From assembly GCF_014270065.1 (NCBI RefSeq), contig NZ_JACNME010000009.1:87951-151950 (forward strand): a stretch of 64,000 nt of DNA, read 5' to 3'. The notes beneath the pieces were generated by a model. The model was not told where the DNA came from, did no database searches, and was given only the letters and a program-made list of their open reading frames with translations. Below are positions 26,342 through 34,023 of the stretch, piece after piece (positions within the stretch are counted from its first letter, which is position 1; every line of letters begins with the position of its first letter). This DNA is from Quadrisphaera sp. RL12-1S. GTDB lineage: Bacteria > Actinomycetota > Actinomycetes > Actinomycetales > Quadrisphaeraceae. A program made the translations under genes and the position numbers.

Positions 26342-27754
26342 TCAGCGGGTGACGGGGAGGTGCAGCTGGGCGGACAGGGCGTCCACCGAGCGCTGCATCT
26401 GGTCGGTGGCCAGCGCGATCGGGTCGAGCACGGTCTTCCCGAGGATCGCGGAGAGCCGGTCGGCGTCGTACTCGGCGCCGGCCAGCTCGGCGTCCTTGGT
26501 GCCGGCGTCGGTGAGGTTGGACTGGAAGATGCCCGCCGCGCTGCGCGGCAGGAAGTCCTCGTAGACCACCGGGTCGACGACGACGGCGCCGGCGTCCACG
26601 AGCGCGCGCAGCGACAGCGAGCCGTCGGCCTGGGCGTCGGGCAGCGCCGCGCCGTCGACGAGCCGGACCTCGCCGCAGGCCAGGCCGGCGACCACGAGGT
26701 CGGCCTCGGTGCGCGGCAGGTGCTCGCGCCACACGTCGCGGGCCACCTCCACGCGGGTGCGCTGGTCTCCGGCGGCGCGGCGGGTGTCGACCTCGGCGAC
26801 CAGCCGGTCGTACAGGTCGCGCCCAGCGGCGGTCAGCGCGATCCCGCGCTGCTCCACCTCGCCGAAGCGCACCCGCAGCGAGCCCGTGGTGACGGAGCCG
26901 TCGGCCTCGCGGAAGGTCCGCTCCTCGGCCAGGGCGCGGAAGGAGGTCTGGCGCAGCAGCACGTCGGGGCCCTCCCACGCGGGCGGGCCCTGCACCTCGT
27001 CGATCATCGTGATGCCGCGCTCGGACATCCGCCGGTACAGGTCGTCGATGTCGAGCACGCGCGGCGTGAGGTGGTTGATGTGCGTGGCGGGCACCCCGCC
27101 GATGTCGGCCGCCACCGCGGAGATCCGCTCCAGGTGGGTGTACCAGGCGCGGTCCACGGGCTCGGTGGACAGCCGGAAGGCGTCGGTGGCGAGGCGCAGC
27201 AGCTCGTCGGCCTCGGCCGCGGGCAGGCCGCCCTCGGCAGCGGCGCGGTCGGCCAGGGACAGCAGGGGCTCGCCGAACAGGCGACGCTCCTCCACGAACC
27301 GCTGCAGGCGCTCGCGGGTGGGGGCGTCGAAGAAGCGCGCGTCGTCCACGGCGAGCATCGAGGTGAACACCCGGAACGGGTTGGCCGCGAGCTCGGCGGG
27401 GGCCACCGGCCGGAACGCCGTGGAGACCACGGGCACCGAGGAGGCGGAGGCGTCGCGCAGGTCGTAGAAGCCCACCGGGTGCATCCCGAAGGCGGCGAAC
27501 ACGCGTCCCACCTGCTCCAGCTCGCGCGGTGACCCCACGCGGATGGCGCCGTGGCGCTCCGCCGTCACGCGCTCCAGCGACCCGAGTCGCTCGGCGGCCT
27601 CGCCCCGGGCGGCCGCGACGTCGGCGTTCACCGCGCGGCTGACCTCCACCAGCGTCGTGTACGCCGGCACCTCCGCGCCGTACATCTCCGCGAGCGCCAC
27701 CGCGAAGCGCGCACGCAGCTCCGCGTGCGCCACGAGCGTCGTCGTCGTCCTCAT
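26342..27754 (-). CDS. hglS: 2-oxoadipate dioxygenase/decarboxylase (HglS, DUF1338)
   Basis: 470-residue DUF1338 enzyme, the length of HglS/YdcJ proteins. Family members with proven function are Fe(II) enzymes that convert 2-oxoadipate to D-2-hydroxyglutarate in lysine catabolism. The conserved THINHLTPRVLDIDD (about residues 222-236) supplies a His metal ligand, and the QTSFRALAEERTFREADG region follows. The late VYEDFLPRSAAGIFQSNL segment is also characteristic. The ATG at 27754 has GGAGG 5 bases upstream; an in-frame ATG at 27769 is possible but overlaps that ribosome site. It lies between the FAD oxidase and the ALDH7 gene. Confidence 0.88.
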   Translation of the reverse strand: MRTTTTLVAHAELRARFAVALAEMYGAEVPAYTTLVEVSRAVNADVAAARGEAAERLGSLERVTAERHGAIRVGSPRELEQVGRVFAAFGMHPVGFYDLRDASASSVPVVSTAFRPVAPAELAANPFRVFTSMLAVDDARFFDAPTRERLQRFVEERRLFGEPLLSLADRAAAEGGLPAAEADELLRLATDAFRLSTEPVDRAWYTHLERISAVAADIGGVPATHINHLTPRVLDIDDLYRRMSERGITMIDEVQGPPAWEGPDVLLRQTSFRALAEERTFREADGSVTTGSLRVRFGEVEQRGIALTAAGRDLYDRLVAEVDTRRAAGDQRTRVEVARDVWREHLPRTEADLVVAGLACGEVRLVDGAALPDAQADGSLSLRALVDAGAVVVDPVVYEDFLPRSAAGIFQSNLTDAGTKDAELAGAEYDADRLSAILGKTVLDPIALATDQMQRSVDALSAQLHLPVTR

Positions 27755-27768
27755 CGTCCTCCAGCCCA

Positions 27769-28983
27769 TCAGATGATGTGCACCTCCTGCAGCAGGGGGG
27801 CCGCCGACGCCGGCGCGAAGCGCTCCGGGGAGAACCCGGACACGTCGAGCGCCGGTTCGCGCTCCAGCACGAGGTCGCGCACCACCTCCCCGACCGCCGG
27901 CGCCTGCAGGAACCCGTGGCCCGAGAAGCCCGTGGCCACCACGAGGCCGCCCAGCTCGCGCACGCGGCCGATGAGGGCGTTGTGGTCGGGGGTGTTCTCG
28001 TAGAGGCCCGCCCAGCCACCCCGCAGCGGCAGGCCCACCAGCGACGGGGCGACGACGGCGGCCGCGGCCTCGAAGGCGGGCACCCAGGAGGTGTCGTAGT
28101 CGCGGCCGAAGCCGGGGACCTGGGCGGGGTCGGAGATGCCCAGCAGCAGCCCGTCCGGGGAGCCGTGCACGTAGAAGGTGGTCGAGAGGTCCAGCGTGAA
28201 CGGCAGCTCGCCAGTGGCGGGGCGGGGCCCGGCGGGCGCGTCGGCGAAGGCGATCTGGCGCCGCACCGGCTCCACCGGCAGGTCCACCCCGGCCATCCGC
28301 CCGACGCTCGCCGACCACGCGCCGGCGGCCACCACGAGGTGCTCGCAGCGGACGGTCCCCGCGGACGTCACCACGCCGGTGACGTGCGGGTCGCCGAGCG
28401 GCGAGGTCTCGACGTCGAGCACCTCCACGCCCTCCAGCACCCGCGCGCCGAGCCCGCGAGCGCTGGCGGCCCAGGACGCGACGGCGAGCGAGGGCTGCGC
28501 GTAGCCGTCCTGCGGGGAGAAGGAAGCGCTGAGCAGCGCGGACGGGTCCAGGTGGGGGTTGAGCTCGCTCGCGCGCGCGGGGCTGACCACGTCGGCGACG
28601 GCGCCCATCGAGCGCTGCAGCGCCGTGCTGGCCTCCAGCGCCGCCGCCTCGGCCTCGGAGCGCGCGCAGAACAGGTAGCCGACGCGCCGCAGGCCGATGC
28701 CACCGGGCGTGCGCTCGTGCAGGTCGGCGTACCTCTCCAGCCCACGCAGCCCGAGGGCGATGTTGCCGGGGTCGGAGAAGGTGGCGCGCACGCCCCCGAA
28801 GGGCTTGGCGGAGGAGCCGGAACCGAGCCGGTCGCGCTCGAGGACGACGACGTCGGCGCCCGCGCGGGCGAGTTCGTCGGCCGCGGCCAGCCCTATCGCG
28901 CCGCCTCCGACGACGACCACCTGAGCCGATGCGGGGACCCCTTCCACAGGGCCACTGTGGACGAAGCAGTCATCAGGCACCAT
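27769..28983 (-). CDS. FAD-dependent amine oxidoreductase (DAO family), probably pipecolate/lysine pathway
   Basis: 404-residue flavoenzyme of the D-amino-acid oxidase/sarcosine oxidase family. The ADP-binding motif VVVGGGAIGLAAADELARAG starts near residue 22, and the C-terminal FAD contact region reads GWAGLYENTPDHNALIGR then GHGFLQAPAVG. In Pseudomonas the equivalent step in D-lysine degradation is the pipecolate oxidase AmaA, and the two following genes here are the next enzymes of that pathway. The substrate is therefore inferred to be pipecolate or a related imino/amino acid. The ATG at 28983 is used; a GTG at 28947 would also leave the FAD motif intact. It is divergent from the LysR gene. 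Confidence 0.75.
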   Translation of the reverse strand: MVPDDCFVHSGPVEGVPASAQVVVVGGGAIGLAAADELARAGADVVVLERDRLGSGSSAKPFGGVRATFSDPGNIALGLRGLERYADLHERTPGGIGLRRVGYLFCARSEAEAAALEASTALQRSMGAVADVVSPARASELNPHLDPSALLSASFSPQDGYAQPSLAVASWAASARGLGARVLEGVEVLDVETSPLGDPHVTGVVTSAGTVRCEHLVVAAGAWSASVGRMAGVDLPVEPVRRQIAFADAPAGPRPATGELPFTLDLSTTFYVHGSPDGLLLGISDPAQVPGFGRDYDTSWVPAFEAAAAVVAPSLVGLPLRGGWAGLYENTPDHNALIGRVRELGGLVVATGFSGHGFLQAPAVGEVVRDLVLEREPALDVSGFSPERFAPASAAPLLQEVHII

Positions 28984-29017
28984 CGACGATCTCTGCCGAT
29001 GTTCGTCAGGAGTGCTG

Positions 29018-29944
29018 ATGGGTTGGACCTTGGAGCAGTTGCGCACGCTCGCGGCGCTCGCGGACGGCGGCACCATGGCCGCCGCAGCCACGGAGCTGGG
29101 ATACACACCGGGCGCGGTGTCGCAGCAGATGACGGCGCTCGCCGCCGCCGCAGGACGGCCGCTGCTCGTGCGCGTCGGGCGCCGCGTGGAGCTCACGGAC
29201 GACGGCCAGCTGCTGCTCGCCGGTGCCCGCGAGGTGCTCGCCGCCGACGAGCGCGCCCGCTCGGCGCTGGCCGCGCCGCGCGCCGACCGCCGCGCCGTGG
29301 TGACCCTGGGGGTGTTCGGCTCGGCCGCGAGCGCCGGGTTCGGGCCCACCACCGCGCTGCTGCGCGAGCGGGCGCCGTGGGTGGACGTGCGGGCTGTCGA
29401 GGTGGACGTCGAGCGGGCGCTCGAGGCGGTGGTCCCGGGCCCGGGGCGCTCCCCCCTCGACGTCTCGCTGGGCCTGGACCACCCCGACTCGCCGTCCCCT
29501 CCGGTCGCGGGGGTGGCGGTGGTGCCGCTGCTGGAGGAGCAGTACGCGGTGGTCGGGGCCGTCGGGTCGCTGCCGACCGGGACGGAGGCGCTGCGCGCCG
29601 CGCTCAACGAGGCCGACTGGGTGCTGCCTCCGCTGGACACGGCCTTCGGGAGGGCTGCGCGCACCGCCTGCGCCCGGGCGGGGGTGGCGCCCTTGGTGCG
29701 CCACACCGTGACCGACACGGCGGTGTCGCTGGCGCTGGCCGAGTCAGGCGCGGGCCTGACCCTCGCGACCCCGCTCATGCTGGCGCTGCGCCCCACGCGG
29801 TGCGACACCGCGCCGGTGCCAGACCCCTCCGGCGGCGCGCAGCGCCGGGTGGTGGCGCTCGTGCGCGCCACGGCCGCCCAGCGGGAGGCGGTGCGGCTGG
29901 TGCTCGACGCCCTCCACGACACCTTCTCCCGCCTCCGCCCGTGA
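29018..29944 (+). CDS. LysR family transcriptional regulator
   Basis: 308-residue LysR-type regulator: winged helix at about residues 2-60 (LEQLRTLAALADGGTMAAAATELGYTPGAVSQQM in parts) and an effector-binding domain of the periplasmic-binding fold from about 90. The start at 29018 is preferred because CAGGAG ends 5 bases upstream; a GTG at 29012 overlaps that ribosome site. Its start lies 34 bases from that of the divergent FAD oxidase, so one operator region would serve both. It probably controls the lysine-degradation genes, with a pathway intermediate as the coinducer. Confidence 0.88.
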   Translation: MGWTLEQLRTLAALADGGTMAAAATELGYTPGAVSQQMTALAAAAGRPLLVRVGRRVELTDDGQLLLAGAREVLAADERARSALAAPRADRRAVVTLGVFGSAASAGFGPTTALLRERAPWVDVRAVEVDVERALEAVVPGPGRSPLDVSLGLDHPDSPSPPVAGVAVVPLLEEQYAVVGAVGSLPTGTEALRAALNEADWVLPPLDTAFGRAARTACARAGVAPLVRHTVTDTAVSLALAESGAGLTLATPLMLALRPTRCDTAPVPDPSGGAQRRVVALVRATAAQREAVRLVLDALHDTFSRLRP

Positions 29945-29995
29945 TCGGGGACGTCCGCGAGGTGTGACGGGCCGCGCCCGGGGCAGGGGGAGCAC

Positions 29996-30433
29996 GTGGC
30001 CCCTGCGCCGACCAGCGACCCGTTCGACCTCCAGCGCTTCCTCGACGCCCAGGCGGGCGGCACCTACGAGGCGGCGCTCGCGGAGCTGCGCGCGGGCCGC
30101 AAGCGCGGGCACTGGATCTGGTTCGTGCTGCCGCAGCTGCGCGGCCTGGGGCTGAGCCCCACCAGCCAGCACTACGGCGTCAGCGGCCTGGGGGAGGCCC
30201 GGGCCTACCTCGACCACCCGGTGCTGGGTCCCCGCCTGCGGCAGTGCTTCGAGGTGCTCGCCGGCCTGGACGAGCCCGACCCCGTGCGGGTGCTGGGTGG
30301 CGTCGACGCCGTGAAGGTCCGCTCCAGCGCCACGCTGTTCGCGCTCGCAGCACCTGAGGAGCCCGTGTTCGCCCGCGTCCTGGAGCGCTGGTACGACGGC
30401 CGTCCGGACGAGGGCACCACCTCGCGACTGTGA
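29996..30433 (+). CDS. DUF1810 family protein
   Basis: 145-residue DUF1810 protein, a compact alpha-helical family (calpastatin-like in old annotations). The family core runs from DPFDLQRFLDAQ through RKRGHWIWFVLPQLRGLG to SSATLFALAAP, and the whole family length is present. Function is unknown; a role in NAD/ADP-ribose metabolism has been suggested for relatives. The GTG at 29996 has CAGGGGGA 6 bases upstream. The S-box 2 promoter begins 7 bases after its stop codon. Confidence 0.85.
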   Translation: MAPAPTSDPFDLQRFLDAQAGGTYEAALAELRAGRKRGHWIWFVLPQLRGLGLSPTSQHYGVSGLGEARAYLDHPVLGPRLRQCFEVLAGLDEPDPVRVLGGVDAVKVRSSATLFALAAPEEPVFARVLERWYDGRPDEGTTSRL

Positions 30434-30440
30434 GGTGCGC

Positions 30441-30446
30441 TATTCT
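30441..30446 (+). promoter_or_regulatory. -10 element of the S-box 2 transcript
   Basis: TATTCT, one of the few AT-rich hexamers in this area, 9 bases before the first base of riboswitch helix P1. No clear -35 is visible. Confidence 0.6.
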
Positions 30447-30455
30447 CCCGCCACA

Positions 30456-30539
30456 CCATCCAGAGTGGCTGAGAGACCCGGCTCGCTGACGCCACAGCAA
30501 CCACCCCCACAGGGCAGGTGCTACCGCCGGGACCGATGG
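30456..30539 (+). ncRNA. SAM-I (S-box) riboswitch upstream of the organosulfur operon
   Basis: Opens CCATCCAGAG and continues with GGCTGAGAGACC, GGCTC, GACGCCACAGCAACC and GGTGCT, closing with GATGG that pairs with the opening CCATC (P1). The core elements match the other two copies almost base for base, while the variable arm between CAACC and GGTGCT differs. GGAGG of the closing strand serves as ribosome site for a tiny ORF at 30548. The 325-base gap 30434-30758 consists of this leader and its attachments. Confidence 0.88.
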
Positions 30540-30547
30540 AGGTCTCC

Positions 30548-30574
30548 GTGTCGTCCTGCATGACCCCGCGCTGA
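30548..30574 (+). CDS. 8-residue leader ORF behind the S-box
   Basis: GTG-initiated ORF encoding VSSCMTPR, with GGAGG 5 bases upstream inside the riboswitch end. It is far too short for a functional protein. The Cys codon, the ideal ribosome site and the hairpin that follows 6 bases after its stop suggest a regulatory leader peptide. The same arrangement, with a longer peptide, occurs at 48023-48085. Alternatively the match is chance; comparison with related genomes decides. Confidence 0.4.
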   Translation: MSSCMTPR

Positions 30575-30580
30575 GCCGTC

Positions 30581-30600
30581 GGCGCTGCTGTCACAGCGCC
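30581..30600 (+). promoter_or_regulatory. hairpin after the 8-codon leader ORF
   Basis: 7-base-pair stem (GGCGCTG with CAGCGCC) and a 6-base loop, 6 bases after the leader stop. It could act as an attenuator or as a pausing structure. The rest of the leader up to 30758 is GC-rich with no other feature I can name. Confidence 0.35.
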
Positions 30601-30758
30601 ACCGCCAGCGCGCCCCCGCGCCCCCTCTCCCGACCGCTGCCGCGCAGCCGCCGGGTCACTGCCGCACGCCCGCTGACGGGTGCCGGCCGCTCCCCCCCTG
30701 CCCACCAGCCCGCCAGCGGCCCGTGCCGCCGCTCGGGTAGTCCCTCCTGGAGAGACCC

Positions 30759-32168
30759 GTGTCCTTGCTCCGCCGCTCCCCCTCGCCGTCCCCTGCGTCC
30801 GGCTCCACCTCCGACCTGGCGCGAGCTGCTGCGCTGTCGCGTCGCCAGCTGCTGCGCGCCGGCGTGCTGCTCGGCGGGGCCGCCGCCACCGCCGGGTCGC
30901 TGGCCGCCTGCGGCTCCGGTGGCGGCGGCGAGGCGCTCGCCGCGCCCAGCGGAGACCCGACCAGCGCCCTGCAGGGCAAGACGCTGAAGCTCATGGTCAA
31001 CCAGCCGCACGTGGTGGCCTTCCGCGACCTCCTGGCGCCGGAGTTCGCGAAGCAGTTCGGCGGGACGCTGGAGGTCACGGCCATCCCGTACGACCAGCTG
31101 ACGAGCAAGCAGATCCTCGACGTGCAGGGCGGGGCGGGCGAGTTCGACGTCTTCGACTACTTCTACTTCGGCCTCGGCGCCCTCGTCGACGCCGGCGCCC
31201 TCGTCGACCTCACCAGCTACATCGGCGGGGACGCGGACATCAAGACCGACGACTTCCTGCCGTCGATCTACGACGTCTACAGCAAGATCGACGACAAGCG
31301 CTACGGCCTGCCGTTCGACGGCGACACCCACGTCCTCTACTACAACGTGGCCCTGCTGGAGCAGTACGGCCAGCAGCCGCCGAAGACCTGGGACGAGTAC
31401 GACGCCGTGACCAAGGCGATCACGCAGGCCGGCGGCGGGAAGGTCTACGGCGCCGCGGTGCTGGGCCAGCAGGTGCCGATGATCCTGGGCTGCTCGTTCG
31501 TCAACCGCCTCGCCGGCTACGGCGGCACGCTCGTGGACGCCGAGGGCAGGCCCACGCTGACCTCCGACGCCGCCAAGGCGTCCCTGCAGCACCTCCTCGA
31601 CGTGCAGCCCTACGCGCTGCCGACGCCGCTGCAGGTGGGCTTCGACGAGTCCAACAGCGCCTTCCTCCAGGGCACCGCCGCGATGATCGACACCTGGACG
31701 GACCTGGGCCTGCGCGCCAACGACCCGGCCAACTCGAAGATCGTCAACGGGTGGGGCGTGGTGCCGCTGCCCGTCGGCGGCTCCAACACCACGCCGCGCA
31801 CCGCCCTCAACGCCGGCTTCGGCCTGGGCGTGTCCACCGCGAGCAAGGAGCGCGAGGCCGCCGCAGCGTTCGTGGCCTGGGCGACGGACAGCACCCGCAA
31901 CCTCGAGCTCGCCAGCCACGGCGGCTCGGGCATCGACCCCAACCGCACCAGCGTGCTCGACTCGCCCGGGTACGCCGAGGCCAGCGCACCGGCCACCGAG
32001 GTCATCGCCACCGGGCTGCGCGGAAACCCTCTGCCGTGGCCCACCGACGCCCAGTCGCCCAAGCGCATGCAGGACCTCGTCGACCAGCTGGCCCTGGCGC
32101 TGTCCGGCTCGCAGGACGTCGAGACGTCGCTGTCCAAGGCGCAGGCGGCCTGGGAGAAGAGCGCGTGA
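30759..32168 (+). CDS. ABC transporter substrate-binding lipoprotein (family 1)
   Basis: 469-residue extracytoplasmic solute-binding protein. The twin-arginine segment SRRQLLRAG (Arg28-Arg29) precedes a hydrophobic stretch and a lipobox LAAC with Cys51, so it is probably a Tat-exported lipoprotein. The mature part is the family-1 (sugar-type) binding fold. It is first in an operon with two permeases, a DmoA-like monooxygenase and a DszC/SfnB-like flavoenzyme, all under a SAM riboswitch. The ligand is therefore more likely a sulfur compound than a sugar. The GTG at 30759 has CTGGAGAG upstream. No ATPase subunit is encoded in the operon. Confidence 0.88.
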   Translation: MSLLRRSPSPSPASGSTSDLARAAALSRRQLLRAGVLLGGAAATAGSLAACGSGGGGEALAAPSGDPTSALQGKTLKLMVNQPHVVAFRDLLAPEFAKQFGGTLEVTAIPYDQLTSKQILDVQGGAGEFDVFDYFYFGLGALVDAGALVDLTSYIGGDADIKTDDFLPSIYDVYSKIDDKRYGLPFDGDTHVLYYNVALLEQYGQQPPKTWDEYDAVTKAITQAGGGKVYGAAVLGQQVPMILGCSFVNRLAGYGGTLVDAEGRPTLTSDAAKASLQHLLDVQPYALPTPLQVGFDESNSAFLQGTAAMIDTWTDLGLRANDPANSKIVNGWGVVPLPVGGSNTTPRTALNAGFGLGVSTASKEREAAAAFVAWATDSTRNLELASHGGSGIDPNRTSVLDSPGYAEASAPATEVIATGLRGNPLPWPTDAQSPKRMQDLVDQLALALSGSQDVETSLSKAQAAWEKSA

Positions 32169-33064
32169 GCACCAGCGCCCCCGCCGCCGCCCCCGCGGTG
32201 CGCCACGTCCCGCGGTGGCTCTCGCTGCCGCCGCTGGTGGCCATCGCCGTCCTGCTCGTCTACCCGACGGTGTTCGTGGTCGCGGCGAGCTTCACCAGGA
32301 CGACGCTGGCCCGCCCCCTGCAGGAGTGGACGGGTTTCACCAACCTCACCTCGGCACTGCAGGCGGAGGCCTTCGCGGGCTCGCTCGTGCGCACGGTCGT
32401 GTTCGCGGTGAGCGCCGCGGTGCTAGCGACGGCCGTCGGCACAGCGGTGGCGCTGCTGCTGCGCGCCCGCGGTGGCGGGTTCGGGGTCCTCGGCACGCTG
32501 CTGCTCCTGCCGCTCGTCACCCCGCCGGTCATGGTGGGCGTGGCGTGGAAGCTGCTCCTGGCCCCGGCCGGCGGTGCGCTCACCAGCACCATCAGCTCCC
32601 TCGCCGGGACGCCGGTGAACCCGCTCGGCTCGTCGAGCACGGCGCTGGGCACGCTCGTCCTCATCCACGTGTGGCAGTGGACGCCGCTGGTGGTGCTGCT
32701 CGTCTTCGCGTCCCTGCTGGGCGTGCCGGACGAGCTGCTCGAGGCCGCCGCGCTCGACGGCGCGGGCGCGCTGCGCACGTTCACCGCGGTGACCTGGCCG
32801 GTGGTGGCGCCGACGGTCCTGTCGGTGCTGTTCCTGGAGCTGGTGGTGGGCTTCAAGGTGTTCGACCTCGTCGCGGTGGTCACCTCCGGCGGTCCGGGCC
32901 TGTCGACGGTCGTGGCGAGCTTCGAGGTGTTCCGCACCGGGCTCCGGGGCGACTACGACGTCGGCACCGCCGCCGCCATGACCCTCGTGCTGGGCCTGCT
33001 GGTGGGCGTGGTCACCGCCGGCGTCTCGGCGCTGCGCACCCGCGCCGCGAGGGCCGAGTCGTGA
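32165..33064 (+). CDS. ABC transporter permease (CUT1 type, MalF-like)
   Basis: 299-residue inner membrane permease with six predicted helices. The EAA-loop sequence DELLEAAALDGAGALRTF (about residues 194-211) is the site for docking of the ATPase subunit. The GTG start at 32165 overlaps the binding-protein stop by four bases (GTGA). It works with the second permease and the lipoprotein of the same operon. Confidence 0.9.
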   Translation: MSTSAPAAAPAVRHVPRWLSLPPLVAIAVLLVYPTVFVVAASFTRTTLARPLQEWTGFTNLTSALQAEAFAGSLVRTVVFAVSAAVLATAVGTAVALLLRARGGGFGVLGTLLLLPLVTPPVMVGVAWKLLLAPAGGALTSTISSLAGTPVNPLGSSSTALGTLVLIHVWQWTPLVVLLVFASLLGVPDELLEAAALDGAGALRTFTAVTWPVVAPTVLSVLFLELVVGFKVFDLVAVVTSGGPGLSTVVASFEVFRTGLRGDYDVGTAAAMTLVLGLLVGVVTAGVSALRTRAARAES

Positions 33065-34023
33065 CCCAGCTCGCCGAGCAGCGCTCCGCCACCGCTGCGC
33101 AGGAGGCCCCCGTGACCACCTCAGCCACGACAGCCACCACGACGACGAGCGCTGCGGAGCTGGAGCAGCTGCGCCGCGCACGGCCGCGCGGGCCGCACCG
33201 CCGGTCGCCGCTGGCGCAGGTCGGCGTGCGCCTGGCGCTGGTCCTCGTCGCCGTCGTCGCCCTGGCACCGGTGGCGTTCCTCGTGTCGCTGTCGGTGCGC
33301 TCCACCGACGACGTCCTCACTGGGTCCTGGCTGCCCGGCAGCGTCGCCGACCTCGCCTGGGGCAACTGGACGGCCGCGTTCCGCACCATCCCGCTGGCGC
33401 ACATGCTCGCCAACTCCTGGCTGGTCGCGCTCGGGTCGGCGCTGGTCACGGCCGTCGTCGCGGTGCCGGGCGCCTACGTCACCGCCCGTGCCGGCAGGAG
33501 CGGCGCCCGCCTGGGCGCGGCGCTGCTCGCGGGGTACTGCGCTCCGCCCGTCGTCGCCGTCCTGCCGCTGTTCTTCCTGCTGAAGGAGGTCGGCCTCACC
33601 AACAGCGTGGTCGGCCTGGCCCTGGTCAACGGCCTGGCCAACGCGCCGGTGGCCGTGTGGCTGCTCGACTCCTTCGTCCGCCGCGTCCCGGTGGAGCTGG
33701 AGGAGGCCGCCTGGCTCGACGGCCTGTCCGTGGCCGGGGGCCTGCGCCGCATCGTGCTGCCGCTCGTCGCGCCCGGGCTCGTGGCGGCGCTGCTGGTGTG
33801 CACCTTCCTGGCCTACGGGGAGTTCCTCTTCGCCGTCTCGTTCGCGCAGACCACCGCCAGCCAGCCGCTGACCGTGGGCCTGTCGCTCTTCCAGGGCGAC
33901 CGCACCGTGCAGTTCGGCCAGCAGGCCGCTGCCGCACTGGTGGGCGTCGTCCCCGTGTACGTGCTCGCCGTCGTCGCCCAGCGCTGGCTGGTCGGCGGCC
34001 TGTCGCAAGGAGCCCTCAAGTGA
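33061..34023 (+). CDS. ABC transporter permease (CUT1 type, MalG-like)
   Basis: 320-residue permease. The N-terminal 50 residues are a Thr/Ala-rich and then basic cytosolic extension, followed by six membrane helices. The EAA loop reads PVELEEAAWLDGLSVAGGL. The GTG at 33061 overlaps the previous stop (GTGA); an internal GTG at 33112 would remove part of the extension. Its own stop overlaps the start of the monooxygenase gene, so transport and catabolism are translationally linked. Confidence 0.9.
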   Translation: MTQLAEQRSATAAQEAPVTTSATTATTTTSAAELEQLRRARPRGPHRRSPLAQVGVRLALVLVAVVALAPVAFLVSLSVRSTDDVLTGSWLPGSVADLAWGNWTAAFRTIPLAHMLANSWLVALGSALVTAVVAVPGAYVTARAGRSGARLGAALLAGYCAPPVVAVLPLFFLLKEVGLTNSVVGLALVNGLANAPVAVWLLDSFVRRVPVELEEAAWLDGLSVAGGLRRIVLPLVAPGLVAALLVCTFLAYGEFLFAVSFAQTTASQPLTVGLSLFQGDRTVQFGQQAAAALVGVVPVYVLAVVAQRWLVGGLSQGALK

